This document shows, one piece after another, positions 9,869 to 17,959 of a stretch of DNA of 64,000 bases (position 1 is its first letter; the number at the start of each line of letters is the position of its first letter). Location of the stretch: the NCBI GenBank assembly GCA_963712825.1, contig CAVQJP010000017.1, forward strand, positions 41,643-105,642. Reading direction: 5' to 3'. The position numbers were made by a program, and so were the translations under genes. The notes under the pieces were generated by a model, which saw only the letters and a program-made list of their open reading frames with translations, did no database searches and was not told where the DNA came from. This DNA comes from AP-15 sp963712825 (GTDB lineage Bacteria > Pseudomonadota > Alphaproteobacteria > ATCC43930 > CGMCC-115725).

Positions 9869-9960
9869 TCTCATGATAGGCAAAGACATGGCGCATGCGA
9901 TCGGCGCCCGGCAATGCCTGCCGCGCCACCGCCGACAGCGCCCCGTCGGCGCCGAAGCGC
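9869..9960 (-). pseudogene. fragment of a second bchP-like gene
   Basis: Minus-strand reading RFGADGALSAVARQALPGAD, RMRHVFAYHEIVR aligns with GADGAMSAVARQAIPSAGRM, RHIFTYQETVR of the bchP copy next to it (roughly three quarters identical by eye). It is a divergent paralogue piece, not a tandem duplicate of identical sequence, wedged between the pufL break and the bchP stop. Confidence 0.7.
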
Positions 9961-9969
9961 GAGGTTGCG

Positions 9970-11123
9970 CTAGAACACGCGCAGGTGCGTCAGCAGCCGC
10001 GGCTTTGCGATCTCTTTGGCCATGTAGGCCTCAAAGGTCAGGCGCTGGACATCTTCGTCGCGACACAGGCCGACAAAGCGCTCGCGGCGCCCGTCGCTGG
10101 CGTACCAGAAGCGCTGCATCATGCCGAGGACCCAAAACACTTGACCGTGCGCTTTCATAAAGCGTTTGCGCGGCGTCGCCAGCACTCGTGGGTCCCCGCC
10201 GCCGCAAAAGCGTCAACAGCTTCGGCGGCGAGCCGGCCGCTCGCCATCGCGTAGTAAATGCCTTCGCCCGAAGCCGGCGCCACAACCCCGGCGGCGTCCC
10301 CGGCCAGCATCACGTCGCGGCCATTGTCCCAGCGCGGCAGCGGCGGCAGCGGTATCAGCGCGCCGTCACGGCTCAAGGTCTCGACCTTGTCGAGGCCGGC
10401 AGCCTCGCGCAGCGCGCCAACCGAGCGGCGCAGCGACCGGCCCTTTGCACGTGCGGGTGCCGACATTCGTGGTGTCGCCGTGCGGAAACATCCAGCTGTA
10501 GAAATCGGGCGACAGATCGCCCTGGTAATAGACGTCGCAGCGGGATCGGTCGAAACCGCCGCTTGCTTCGGCCGGCGAGCGAACAGTCTCCTGATAAGTA
10601 AAGATGTGGCGCATCCGCCCGGCACTTGGGATAGCCTGGCGCGCCACCGCCGACATCGCCCCGTCGGCGCCGATCACAGCGCGGGTCCGCACCTGCACCG
10701 GCGCCGCCCGCTTCGGTCCGGGGTGGGCCGGTAATGCACGACGACAATGTCGTCGGCATCGCGGGTCAGTCGTTCAAAGCTGCCGTTGCGGCGCTCGGCG
10801 CCCGCGGCGACGGCGCGGCAACGCAGCCATTCATCGAACACCGCGCGATCGACCATGCCGACAAACCCGCCCTCAATCGGCATGTCGACCCGGCGCGCCG
10901 ACGGGGAGACCATCCGCGCCGCCGTCACCCGTGACACCAGCAATTCGTCAGGGATTGCGAACTGCTCGATCGCCTTTGGCGGGATCGCACCGGACGACGT
11001 CGCCCGAGCCGCACGATCAACCAGCAGCACCGAGCGTCCGCGCGTCGCCAGATCAGCGGCAGCCGTCGCCCCAGCCGGGCCACCGCCGACGACGACCGCG
11101 TCAAAGTGTTGGCGACCGCTCAC
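9970..11123 (-). pseudogene. bchP: bchP, geranylgeranyl reductase, three frameshifts
   Basis: FAD-dependent reductase that converts the geranylgeranyl tail of bacteriochlorophyll to phytyl. Starts MSGRQHFDAVVVGGGPAGAT (dinucleotide-binding motif). Frames change near 10700, 10450 and 10180. Between them AVIGADGAMSAVARQAIPSA, CDVYYQGDLSPDFYSWMFPH, MLAGDAAGVVAPASGEGIYY and the C-terminus HGQVFWVLGMMQRFWYASDG ... LLTHLRVF are all well conserved. Length from start to stop is normal (~385 codons), so only small indels have accumulated. ppsR lies upstream on the same strand, as in several purple bacteria. Confidence 0.9.
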
Positions 11124-11313
11124 CCAGCCTCAGCCCAGCCAATCGAGGGCTCGCAGCCAATCGTCGCAGCACTAGGCCGGAACCATCGGCCCCGAACGCC
11201 CGCCATCGTCGGGCGGCACCGCGAACCGCGAGCGATGGAGACCCGCCGAAGCACAATCCGGCATGCCCGACTTACTGACATGACGTTGACTCTATCGCTT
11301 TGATTCAGATGCA

Positions 11314-11343
11314 GCTTTACGCGAGGCGCACGAGAGTTGTCAA
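11314..11343 (-). promoter_or_regulatory. candidate bchP promoter with PpsR half-site in the -35 box
   Basis: On the minus strand TTGACA (11343-11338) and TAAAGC (11319-11314) are 18 bases apart, a sigma-70-like arrangement about 190 bases before bchP. The -35 box overlaps a TGTCA half-site read on the opposite strand, as expected for PpsR repression. Other TGACA half-sites lie at 11276-11280. Confidence 0.4.
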
Positions 11344-11376
11344 TCGGCTTCGATCGGAGTCGACGACAAGACAGGT

Positions 11377-11395
11377 TGTCAATCAGCGCATGACA
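11377..11395. promoter_or_regulatory. PpsR-like palindrome with one extra spacer base
   Basis: TGTCAATCAGCGCATGACA is a perfect TGTCA/TGACA inverted repeat. The inner spacing is nine bases (TGT-N13-ACA) where the PpsR/CrtJ consensus is TGT-N12-ACA, so it looks like a PpsR box with a one-base insertion. Confidence 0.45.
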
Positions 11396-11455
11396 TGCGC
11401 GCGATTGCGGCGCGGTCACGCGGGGGGTTGGCGTTGCGGCTGGCCGCGAACCGTA

Positions 11456-12887
11456 CTAGCGCTCCGGGGCATCACCCTCGGCATCGATCTCGCCCAGACC
11501 ATAGCGCCGCAGCTTCATGTAAAGTCCCTGGCGGCTGAGACCGAGCATCTCGGCGGCGGAAGCGCGGTTGTCACCGGTGAGTTCAAGCGCCGCCTCGATG
11601 CACAGCCGCTCGATGCGTCGGTGGTCTCGCGCACCAGATCCTTCAGCGCAACCCGGCCGACAAGCTCGGTCAGCTGCTCGACGGATCGCGGCAATTCGCG
11701 GCGGGTGCGCGGGGTGGCGGTCAGCCGCCGGCCGATGTCGCGGATCACCAGGCCGATCGTCGGCTGCCCGCCGCTGACCACCGAAACCGCCGAAATTTCG
11801 ACCTCGGTCGCCGCGCCGTACTCGCCGCGCAAACCGGTCGCAAACAGCCGCACCGAGCCGTGTTGGTGCAGGTTGGCGAGCAGCACGTCGATATCCGCCC
11901 CCGGGCGGCCCAGCCAACGGTCGAGCGGTTCGCCGCGCGCCTGCGCCTCGGTCGACAACTGCACCATATCGAGAAAGGCGGCATTCGCCCCCAGGATCTG
12001 CCGCTGCAGCCCGGCGAGGACAAAGCCGTCCGGCGCGTGTTCGACCACGTTCAACAAATTCGCCCGTGCGCCGGGCAGCGCGGCCGAAGCGTCCTCGCCG
12101 TCATTTGACGCAAGCTGAACCAGAAACAGCGACGTCATTTCCTGTCTGAACAGCGATGCGGACACCGCGACCCGAGCTCCGCCATGCGCCAGTCGCGCCG
12201 CCAGACGGTCGGTTCTGCCGGTGGCTCGCACCCCGGCAAGAAGACCGCGCACCGCCGGCGCGTTTTGGGGATCGAACAGCTCGGGAAAAGATCGGCTGGA
12301 CTGCCGTCTGCCGGGCTCGCCGAGAATCTCGCGCGCGGCCGGGTTCGATTCGAGCACCCTCTGGTTCGAGGCGTCGACAATCAGCAACGCGACCGACGCG
12401 ATCTCGAACAACAGGCGGTACCGCGTCTCCATGTGGCGCAACCGCAGATAATCGCGCTCCATCGACTGCTGCGCCTCGACAAGGCGCTGCTGCAGGATGG
12501 CCATCGGCTGCAGATCGCGGCCAAAAACCACCACCCGGCCGTCCTCTCCAACCTGCACCGCCCGGTACAGCAGCGCGACCGATCCCTCGCCAGACGACGG
12601 ATGGTTGAGCTGGCGCCAATCCGGGCCTGTCGATGTTGCGGCGTCGGCAAGCAAGGCCTCAACCTTGGGGCGGCTGTCTTCGGTAACGGTGTCGCTCCAA
12701 CGCCGTCCGAGCCAGCTCCCATAATCGTCAAGCCGCAAGGACAGATCGGGATTTTGCACCGCAAGATCTCGCACCCGCCGGAGGAATCAACGACCACTAC
12801 GATATCGCCCGCCGCCGCGATCAGCGACGCCGTCGTTTTCGCGTTCAGATCGCCCAGAGACTCGCTTGGTGCCCCGAACTCCTTCAC
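11456..12887 (-). pseudogene. ppsR: ppsR/crtJ, PAS-domain repressor of photosynthesis genes, two frameshifts
   Basis: Redox/light-responsive repressor with three PAS domains and a Fis-type helix-turn-helix. N-terminus MKEFGAPSESLGDLNAKTTA SLIAAAGDIVVVVDSSG shifts frame near 12770 into RDLAVQNPDLSLRLDDYGSW LGRRW. The long middle (YRLLFEIASVALLIVDASNQ, LLNVVEHAPDGFVLAGLQRQ) is intact to LKDLVRETTD. A second shift near 11615 leads to the HTH (RIERLCIEAALELTGDNRAS AAEMLGLSRQGLYMKLRRYG LG). As read, the main frame would lack the DNA-binding domain. Confidence 0.88.
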
Positions 12888-13009
12888 GAGAGACGAGATC
12901 CTTCGTGATCAAGAAACTCTCCGCCCCAACGCCGCCCGCAACGTCGCGCCCGCAGAACGGCGGCCTTTTTGCACCGAGGCGCTCCTCCGGTCAACGGCTC
13001 GGTATGGCT

Positions 13010-13028
13010 TGGTGCTGTCCTAATTCGG
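13010..13028 (+). repeat. left terminal inverted repeat
   Basis: TGGTGCTGTCCTAATTCGG; matches the reverse complement of the right end except T for G at position 12. Confidence 0.75.
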
Positions 13029-13060
13029 TCCCTAGTGTCCTAAGCTGAGGCGCGGGTGTC

Positions 13061-13831
13061 CTAATCTGCCGCTTCATCGCCAGCGTCGTCCTCGCCTTCA
13101 TCCGGCCGAACCACGCTATCGAGTGGCCGCAACAACAGCCTTAATGCCTGGATCGCCGCGATTAATTCATCAGCTCTCTCACGGCTCGTTATTCGGCCAG
13201 AAACCTCGATGCCGCCAGGCACGAAAGAAACACGGAACGGCTCCCGGCCCGAGGCCGGCGTATACGATGTCGTATAGGAGGGCGTCGGATCGCGCCGCTG
13301 CTGTGCGGGGGCAGTTTGTGCGGGCATCTGAGGCGTCTTTCGCTCCGGTTCCGGGGCCTCAGTATATGAACCAGATTCGGCCGCTACAAGTTCGATGGTC
13401 TTCCGATAGGCATCGATAACCTCTGGAATTGCGTCCTGTGCGAAATTACGGCGGATAAGGTAAGCCCGCAGATTTGTATCGCTGGGCGTGCCATTCGGCC
13501 ATTCCTTCGCGATCTCAGCAAAGAGCGCTGGCCGGAACGCTGCGTCCCGAATAGCGGACGATCGTTCTACCGGGTCGCGTGGGTGTAGAATTTGAAGCGC
13601 CAGCTCGGTAACGCGTCGGCGATCCCCAGCCGTCTTCTCTAAAAGGCCGTACTTCAAGAGGGCTGAGAGGGCCTTTAGGGAAGACCCATGGATGCCGTTG
13701 TATCCGAGGTGCTTCGCCATCACCTCGCGTGGCGCTTCGAGGTGCTGCTCCTTTTGGTGAATCGCGCCGATGCGATCGATCGCCTCCGGGAGGCTCATCG
13801 CCGGGTAATTTGGGCTCCGAATGCGGGCCAT
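13061..13831 (-). CDS. hypothetical protein with winged-helix-like N-terminus
   Basis: 256 residues, no family recognised with certainty. Residues ~12-75 (MSLPEAIDRIGAIHQKEQHL ... MAKHLGYNGIHGSSLKALSALLKYGLLEK) have the pattern of a DNA-binding winged helix, with a repeat of short helices and a YGLLE wing-entry motif. A charged Pro/Gln-rich linker follows (~165-195). The C-terminal ~55 residues (FRVSFVPGGIEVSGRITSRE RADELIAAIQALRLLL) form a compact beta-alpha unit, then an acidic tail. It is the leftmost gene of the transposon-like element and is transcribed outward, away from the transposase. It may be a regulator or accessory of the element; this is inference. Confidence 0.6.
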   Translation of the reverse strand: MARIRSPNYPAMSLPEAIDRIGAIHQKEQHLEAPREVMAKHLGYNGIHGSSLKALSALLKYGLLEKTAGDRRRVTELALQILHPRDPVERSSAIRDAAFRPALFAEIAKEWPNGTPSDTNLRAYLIRRNFAQDAIPEVIDAYRKTIELVAAESGSYTEAPEPERKTPQMPAQTAPAQQRRDPTPSYTTSYTPASGREPFRVSFVPGGIEVSGRITSRERADELIAAIQALRLLLRPLDSVVRPDEGEDDAGDEAAD

Positions 13832-13971
13832 GACAGCTTTCTCCGATTTAACGCACGCACCCTAGCACGCCGACCCTAACGCCGTCTACGCTAAAAATAA
13901 CGAACACGCTATTTGGTGCTTGGATATCGGAGCCGTAGGCGCTATCTTCTGTTTTCGAGACGGAGGCGATC

Positions 13972-14070
13972 ATGGTCAAAAAAGTTGCGAGCCCCCGGCG
14001 TCAGCCGACCGCGCGCGGGGGCGAGGATGAAACAGGAAGGGCCGCTGCCCGGCTCCCCGTGAAGGAATAG
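13972..14070 (+). CDS. 32-residue small ORF with strong ribosome site
   Basis: GACGGAGGCGATC precedes ATG; the product MVKKVASPRRQPTARGGEDE TGRAAARLPVKE is short and strongly charged. The 3' part overlaps the left arm of a hairpin. No homologue recognised. The only support is the ribosome site and position between the minus-strand gene and the transposase. Confidence 0.35.
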   Translation: MVKKVASPRRQPTARGGEDETGRAAARLPVKE

Positions 14071-14080
14071 GCAGCGGCCC
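14039..14080 (+). terminator. strong hairpin after the small ORF
   Basis: GGGCCGCTGCC (14039-14049) pairs perfectly with GGCAGCGGCCC (14070-14080) across a 20-base loop; the small ORF stop is at the foot of the right arm. There is no T-run, so it may be an mRNA-end structure or a processing/attachment element instead of an intrinsic terminator. A second stem (GCCCCCG 13991-13997 with CGGGGGC 14016-14022) lies just before it. Confidence 0.45.
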
Positions 14081-14098
14081 CTAATCGGCTCTTTCTGG

Positions 14099-14178
14099 TG
14101 CCCCGTCGTCTAACTCGGTAGGACGCCCGGCCATACACCCGCGGAAATCCAGGTCCGAATCCTGGCGGGGCAGCACCA
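14099..14178 (+). tRNA. tRNA-like sequence, anticodon arm degenerate
   Basis: Acceptor arms TGCCCCG (14099-14105) and CGGGGCA (14166-14172) pair perfectly. A T-arm CCAGG-TCCGAAT-CCTGG (14149-14165) and a D-arm resembling GTCTAACTCGGTAGGAC are present, and the 3' side continues to GCACCA. The anticodon stem does not pair well and position 33 is not T in any reading, so the identity is unclear (a CAT or ATA anticodon could be read). It may be a decayed or element-borne tRNA, or a tRNA mimic. Confidence 0.45.
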
Positions 14179-14339
14179 GAACTCAGCGGGACCGGAAGCG
14201 GCGCCAACCGCAACCGGCCCCTAGATCAACCACTCGGGGGCTAGCCCGCGTGATCGACCCGCAAGCGACATATAGGCGAAACCGACCGATTCGTCCATGC
14301 GCAGGGGTCCGGTCCCCGACCCGAAACGGGACTGACCCC

Positions 14340-15218
14340 ATGAACGTCCTTCCTCGTGATCAGCAGATCGCAGTCATCTCCGCCCTGACCGAAGGTTGCT
14401 CGATCCGCGCAACCGAGCGGCTGACCGGCATTCACCGCGACACCATCATGCGCCTTGGCGCTCGCATCGGCGCCAGCTGCGCCGATCTGCACGACGCCAT
14501 CATGCGCAACATCCAAGTTCCTCGGATCGAGCTGGACGAAGTGTGGGGATTTGTCGGCAAAAAGCAGAAGCGAGTGAAGCAGACAGACGGTACCGGCGTC
14601 GGCGATCAATACACGTTTATCGCCCTAGCCGGCTCCGCCAAGGCGATTGTTTCCTATCGCACCGGCAAGCGCACAGCCGAAAATACCCGCGCGTTTCTCG
14701 CCGATCTCCGCGAACGGGTGATCGGGGCACCGGAGATTTCCTCAGACGCGTTCCAACCCTACCCAGTGGCCGTCGAGATGGCATTCGGCATTGACTGTAA
14801 GTATGGACAGATTGAGAAGCATTACGCTGTAGACGGCGCGGTCGAGGCGAAGCGGCGCTACTCGCCGGGCGAGGTAGTGTCGGTAAGCACGAGGGGCGTA
14901 ATTGGAAACCCTCTCCATATCTCGACCAGCTACGTTGAGCGGCAGAATTTAAGCCTTCGTATGGCGCAGCGCAGGTTCACTAGGTTGAGCAACGGATTCA
15001 GCAAGAAGCTGGACAACCACGCTGCCGCTGTTTCGCTCTATGTCGCGCATTACAATCTGTGCCGAGTCCACGAAGCGCTGCGGATCACCCCGGCGATGCA
15101 TCTTGGCGTGACCGATCATATTTGGACAATCGGCGAGCTGATCGACGCTACCGAAAGCCCGAAGCAGCCTGCGCCGCCGATCGCACCGTTCACGGTGATC
15201 CAGGGAGGGCGAAGCTAA
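14340..15218 (+). CDS. IS1-type DDE transposase
   Basis: 292 residues. The N-terminus (MNVLPRDQQIAVISALTEGC SIRATERLTGIHRDTIMRLG) is a helix-turn-helix typical of IS1-like transposases. The DDE core shows the first Asp in IELDEVWGFVGKKQK, the second in EISSDAFQPY and the Glu in CRVHEALRITPAMHLG, with YVERQNLSLRMAQRRFTRLS between. ATG at 14340 is preferred because upstream codons lack family-like sequence. It sits centrally in the inverted-repeat-bounded element and points toward the ParA gene 79 bases downstream, so both may be co-transcribed. Inferred to mobilise the element. Confidence 0.85.
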   Translation: MNVLPRDQQIAVISALTEGCSIRATERLTGIHRDTIMRLGARIGASCADLHDAIMRNIQVPRIELDEVWGFVGKKQKRVKQTDGTGVGDQYTFIALAGSAKAIVSYRTGKRTAENTRAFLADLRERVIGAPEISSDAFQPYPVAVEMAFGIDCKYGQIEKHYAVDGAVEAKRRYSPGEVVSVSTRGVIGNPLHISTSYVERQNLSLRMAQRRFTRLSNGFSKKLDNHAAAVSLYVAHYNLCRVHEALRITPAMHLGVTDHIWTIGELIDATESPKQPAPPIAPFTVIQGGRS

Positions 15219-15297
15219 TCGGCGGGATTGTTCCGAAGTTATTTGTATGACCGACTTAAGCCCGATACCGTCTCCCCCATCTTCGCGGGAGGTGGTC

Positions 15298-16320
15298 ATG
15301 GCTGGGATGAAATATGCGGTCTGGAACAATAAGGGCGGCGTAGGGAAAACCTTCGTCACCTTTGTTACCGCTTGCGAATACGCTCGTCAGCATCCTGAGG
15401 AAATGGTGGTCATGGTCGATATGTGCCCCCAGGCCAACATCAGCGAAATTGTGCTGGGCGGCAACGGACCTGGTGCGCAGGCGCTGCAAAATCTTCTCGA
15501 CGAGTCCCCGCGCCGCAAAACAATTGGCGGTTATCTCGATGAGAGAATCGAAAGCCCACATAAAATTACAGGAAATGAAACAGACTATCTCCTCCATGCT
15601 CACGACATCAACTCGGGTTTAGACGAAAATATATACCTCATTGCGGGCGATCCTTCCCTGGAAATACAAGCGCAAGCAATAAATCAGATTGCCGCGCAGA
15701 CTTTGCCGGCCGAAACATGGGCCAATGTGCACCGCTGGCTGCGGGATTTGCTCACCGCTATCGCCCGTAAACACACCAACTCCACATTCTTTATTGATTG
15801 CAATCCAAGTTTTTCTGCCTATACGGGGCTAGCGATAATCGCAAGTGATCGGCTTATAGTGCCCTGCACCGCCGATGGCTCTTCCGCGCGCGCAATCACC
15901 AATATTGGACAGCTATTGTATGGGGTTGACGTTCCGCCTTCTTATAAAAACGTGAATTTCCCCGCTAGAGCAAAAGGCTATAGTCTCGCGTTGCCGACGA
16001 TACATGTGGTGCCACTGAATCGCAGTACCCAATACGAGCAGAAGGCGTCAAAAGCATTTGCTGATATGTATGAAGAAATTAAGGCGCGTATAAAGCATTT
16101 ACGAGGTAAGTCGGCCAAAAACTTTAGCGCAACCGATGAGGACCTTTTCCTCGATATTCCGGATGCTCACAGTGTGAGCGTGGTAACGTGCCACCTAGGG
16201 ATTCCGCTCCATAAAATTAAACTTGGAAAGTATACTCTTCATACGAAAGACACGCAGGTTCCTAAGGATTCTCTTGAGCGTTACAAGACGGCATTCGCGA
16301 AGCTTGTCAGCAAGCTTTAG
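15298..16320 (+). CDS. ParA/MinD-family ATPase of the mobile element
   Basis: 340 residues from the ATG at 15298, chosen because GGGAGGT lies five bases upstream and MKYAVWNNKGGVGKTFVTFV starts right after it. The deviant Walker A motif is KGGVGKT and the Walker A' region is VVMVDMCPQANIS. FFIDCNPSFSAYTGLAIIAS is the switch II region and LIVPCTADGSSARAI follows. ParA-type ATPases segregate plasmids or position DNA cargo; in transposons ATPases can also act as target selectors. Which applies here is unknown. The A+T-rich codon use is unlike neighbouring PGC genes. Confidence 0.85.
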   Translation: MAGMKYAVWNNKGGVGKTFVTFVTACEYARQHPEEMVVMVDMCPQANISEIVLGGNGPGAQALQNLLDESPRRKTIGGYLDERIESPHKITGNETDYLLHAHDINSGLDENIYLIAGDPSLEIQAQAINQIAAQTLPAETWANVHRWLRDLLTAIARKHTNSTFFIDCNPSFSAYTGLAIIASDRLIVPCTADGSSARAITNIGQLLYGVDVPPSYKNVNFPARAKGYSLALPTIHVVPLNRSTQYEQKASKAFADMYEEIKARIKHLRGKSAKNFSATDEDLFLDIPDAHSVSVVTCHLGIPLHKIKLGKYTLHTKDTQVPKDSLERYKTAFAKLVSKL

Positions 16321-16400
16321 CACGTTTCGGGGGCAGAGGCCGGCTGGCGCGGCCCCGGCCGCGAGCGCGACGCGTTGTCCTAGCTCGGGTACGCGAGTGT

Positions 16401-16419
16401 CCGAATTCGGACAGCACCA
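16401..16419 (-). repeat. right terminal inverted repeat
   Basis: Read on the minus strand TGGTGCTGTCCGAATTCGG, the partner of the left end. The core CCGAATTCGG is itself a palindrome. GGCT follows directly at 16420. Confidence 0.75.
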
Positions 16420-16945
16420 GGCTTCGGCGCCCTTGCTCGAGCTCGCCACAGCCGAGCCGCTGTGGGCAGACCCGCAAGCAGCGATCGACGGGTTGGTCCG
16501 CAAGGCGATCGAGCTTGAACATACCCTGATCCCCTGCGGCTTGCACGTCGTCGGCCAGCCTCCCGAGGCGGCGCAGCGCGCCGACATGCTGGATGCCGCC
16601 GGCGTCGTCGACAGCGAGCGGCGGGCTGCGCTGGACGCGCTGTTGGCCGCGGATCACGAGACCCCGGCCATTCTGCATGCCCTGGACAGAGGCTATCTGC
16701 GGCCGGTTCCAGGGGGCGACCCGCTGCGCAATCCCGATGTGCTGCCGACCGGGCGCAACCTGCACGGGTTCGACCCCTTTCGCATCCCCAGCGCCTTCGC
16801 GGTCAAGGACGGGGCGCGCCAGGCCGAGCGCCTGCTCGAGCGCCATGCCGCCGAGGGCAGTGCTCTGCCCGAGACCGTGGCGATGGTGCTGTGGGGCATA
16901 GATAATCTGAAGACCGAGGGCGGGCCGATTGCGCAGGCGTTGTGG
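16420..16945 (+). pseudogene. bchH: bchH internal fragment (magnesium chelatase subunit H)
   Basis: SAPLLELATAEPLWADPQAA, VRKAIELEHTLIPCGLHVVG, LDRGYLRPVPGGDPLRNPDV, LPTGRNLHGFDPFRIPSAFA and LPETVAMVLWGIDNLKTEGG PIAQAL are a single clean frame from the middle of BchH, the large porphyrin-binding subunit (~1,200 residues in the family). Only ~175 residues remain. The left end coincides with the right terminus of the transposon-like element; the right end joins bchL out of frame near 16945. Confidence 0.9.
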
Positions 16946-17261
16946 CGATCCAGGCCAAGGCGCGCAACTACAAGGTCCGCGTTGGCGGCGTGGTGGCCAA
17001 CCGCAGCGCGGCAACCGACCAGATCGACCGGTTCAACGACGCCGTCGGGTTGAAGACGATGGCGCACTTCCCGGATCTCGATGTGTCCGGCGCAGCCGCC
17101 TCAAAAAGAGCACGCTTTTCGAGATGGAGCCGTCGCCCGAGCTCGAGGCGGTGCAAGCCGAGTATCTGCGGCTCGCCGCCGCTCTGTGGGCCGGGGCCGA
17201 GCCGCTGGTCGCGGCGCCGATGAAGGACCGCGATATTTTCGACCTTCTGGGGTTCGACTGA
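16942..17261 (+). pseudogene. bchL: bchL 3' end (protochlorophyllide reductase iron protein), frameshifted
   Basis: AIQAKARNYKVRVGGVVANR SAATDQIDRFNDAVGLKTMA HFPDLD, a frame change near 17085, then RRSRLKKSTLFEMEPSPELE ... MKDRDIFDLLGFD is the C-terminal third of BchL, the NifH-like ATPase of dark-operative protochlorophyllide reductase. The P-loop half is missing, replaced by bchH sequence. The stop overlaps the bchM ATG (TGATG), as in intact bchL-bchM pairs. Confidence 0.9.
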
Positions 17262-17959
17262 TGACGGCGAGCTCCTATGCCCTGCGCCGCGGCGAGATCG
17301 AGACCTATTTCGACCGCACCGCGGTGGCGGCGTGGTCGCGCCTGACCTCGGACGCGCCCGTCGGCCGCATCCGCGCCACGGTCCGCGCCGGCCGCGACGA
17401 GATGCGCCGTACGCTGCTCGGCTGGCTGCCGCCGGATTTGCGCGGCCGCCGTCTGCTCGACGCCGGCTGCGGCACCGGGGCGCTGGCGATCGAGGCGGCC
17501 CGGCGCGGCGCCGATGTCGTCGCCGTCGATCTGTCGCCGAGCCTGATCGGCCTCGCGCGCGAGCGCGCCCCGCGCGAGCGCGGCGCCGGCAAGGTCGAGT
17601 TCCGCGTCGGCGACATGCTCGACCCGGTTCTCGGACGGTTTGACCATATCGTCGCCATGGATTCGCTCATTCACTATCCGGCGCCCGACCTCGTCGCGAT
17701 GGTGGCGGCATTGTCGTCACGCAGCGATGGCTCGCTGCTGTTCACGGTTGCGCCGCGCACCGCGGCGCTGATGCTGATGCATGCGGTCGGGCAGCTGTTT
17801 CCGCGGCGCAACCGGGCGCCGGCGATCGAGCCGATCGATGACGCCGCGCTCCGCCGCCGGCTCGCGGCCGAGCCCCGTCTCGCCGGCTGGCGGCCGGCCC
17901 AGACGCGACGGGTCGCTCGCGGGTTTTACATCTCGCAGGCGCTGGAGCTGCGAGGCTGA
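17261..17959 (+). CDS. bchM: BchM, Mg-protoporphyrin IX O-methyltransferase
   Basis: 232 residues, undamaged. Class I SAM methyltransferase that methylates the C13 propionate of Mg-protoporphyrin IX. Motif I is LLDAGCGTGALAIEAARRGA, motif II VVAVDLSPSLIGLARERAP; MDSLIHYPAPDLVAMVAALS and the C-terminal RRVARGFYISQALELR are typical of BchM. ATG at 17261 overlaps the bchL stop and the gene's own stop overlaps the lhaA ATG, so the three were translationally coupled. It is one of the few intact PGC genes; without the neighbouring pathway it has no obvious use unless other copies exist elsewhere. Confidence 0.93.
   Translation: MTASSYALRRGEIETYFDRTAVAAWSRLTSDAPVGRIRATVRAGRDEMRRTLLGWLPPDLRGRRLLDAGCGTGALAIEAARRGADVVAVDLSPSLIGLARERAPRERGAGKVEFRVGDMLDPVLGRFDHIVAMDSLIHYPAPDLVAMVAALSSRSDGSLLFTVAPRTAALMLMHAVGQLFPRRNRAPAIEPIDDAALRRRLAAEPRLAGWRPAQTRRVARGFYISQALELRG

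Larger units (their letters stand above)
13010..16419. mobile_element. 3.4-kb transposon-like element between ppsR and bchH
   Basis: It is bounded by 19-bp inverted repeats (18 of 19 bases match) and flanked by GGCT on both sides (13006-13009 and 16420-16423), a likely 4-bp target duplication. Inside each end TGTCC-type subrepeats recur about every 20-22 bases (left 13016, 13036, 13057; right 16376, 16398 and reverse at 16415), like multiple transposase-binding sites. Cargo is a winged-helix-like protein on the minus strand, a small ORF, a tRNA-like fold, an IS1-type DDE transposase and a ParA-type ATPase. The ParA gene is clearly more A+T-rich than the host DNA. The genes inside read intact, in contrast to the flanking PGC, so insertion is probably recent. 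Confidence 0.7.

Noticed and set aside
13010..13070. TGTCC repeats as a CRISPR array
   Set aside because: Units are only ~9 bases, spaced ~20 bases, and recur at the other end of the same element, so they fit transposase-binding sites.
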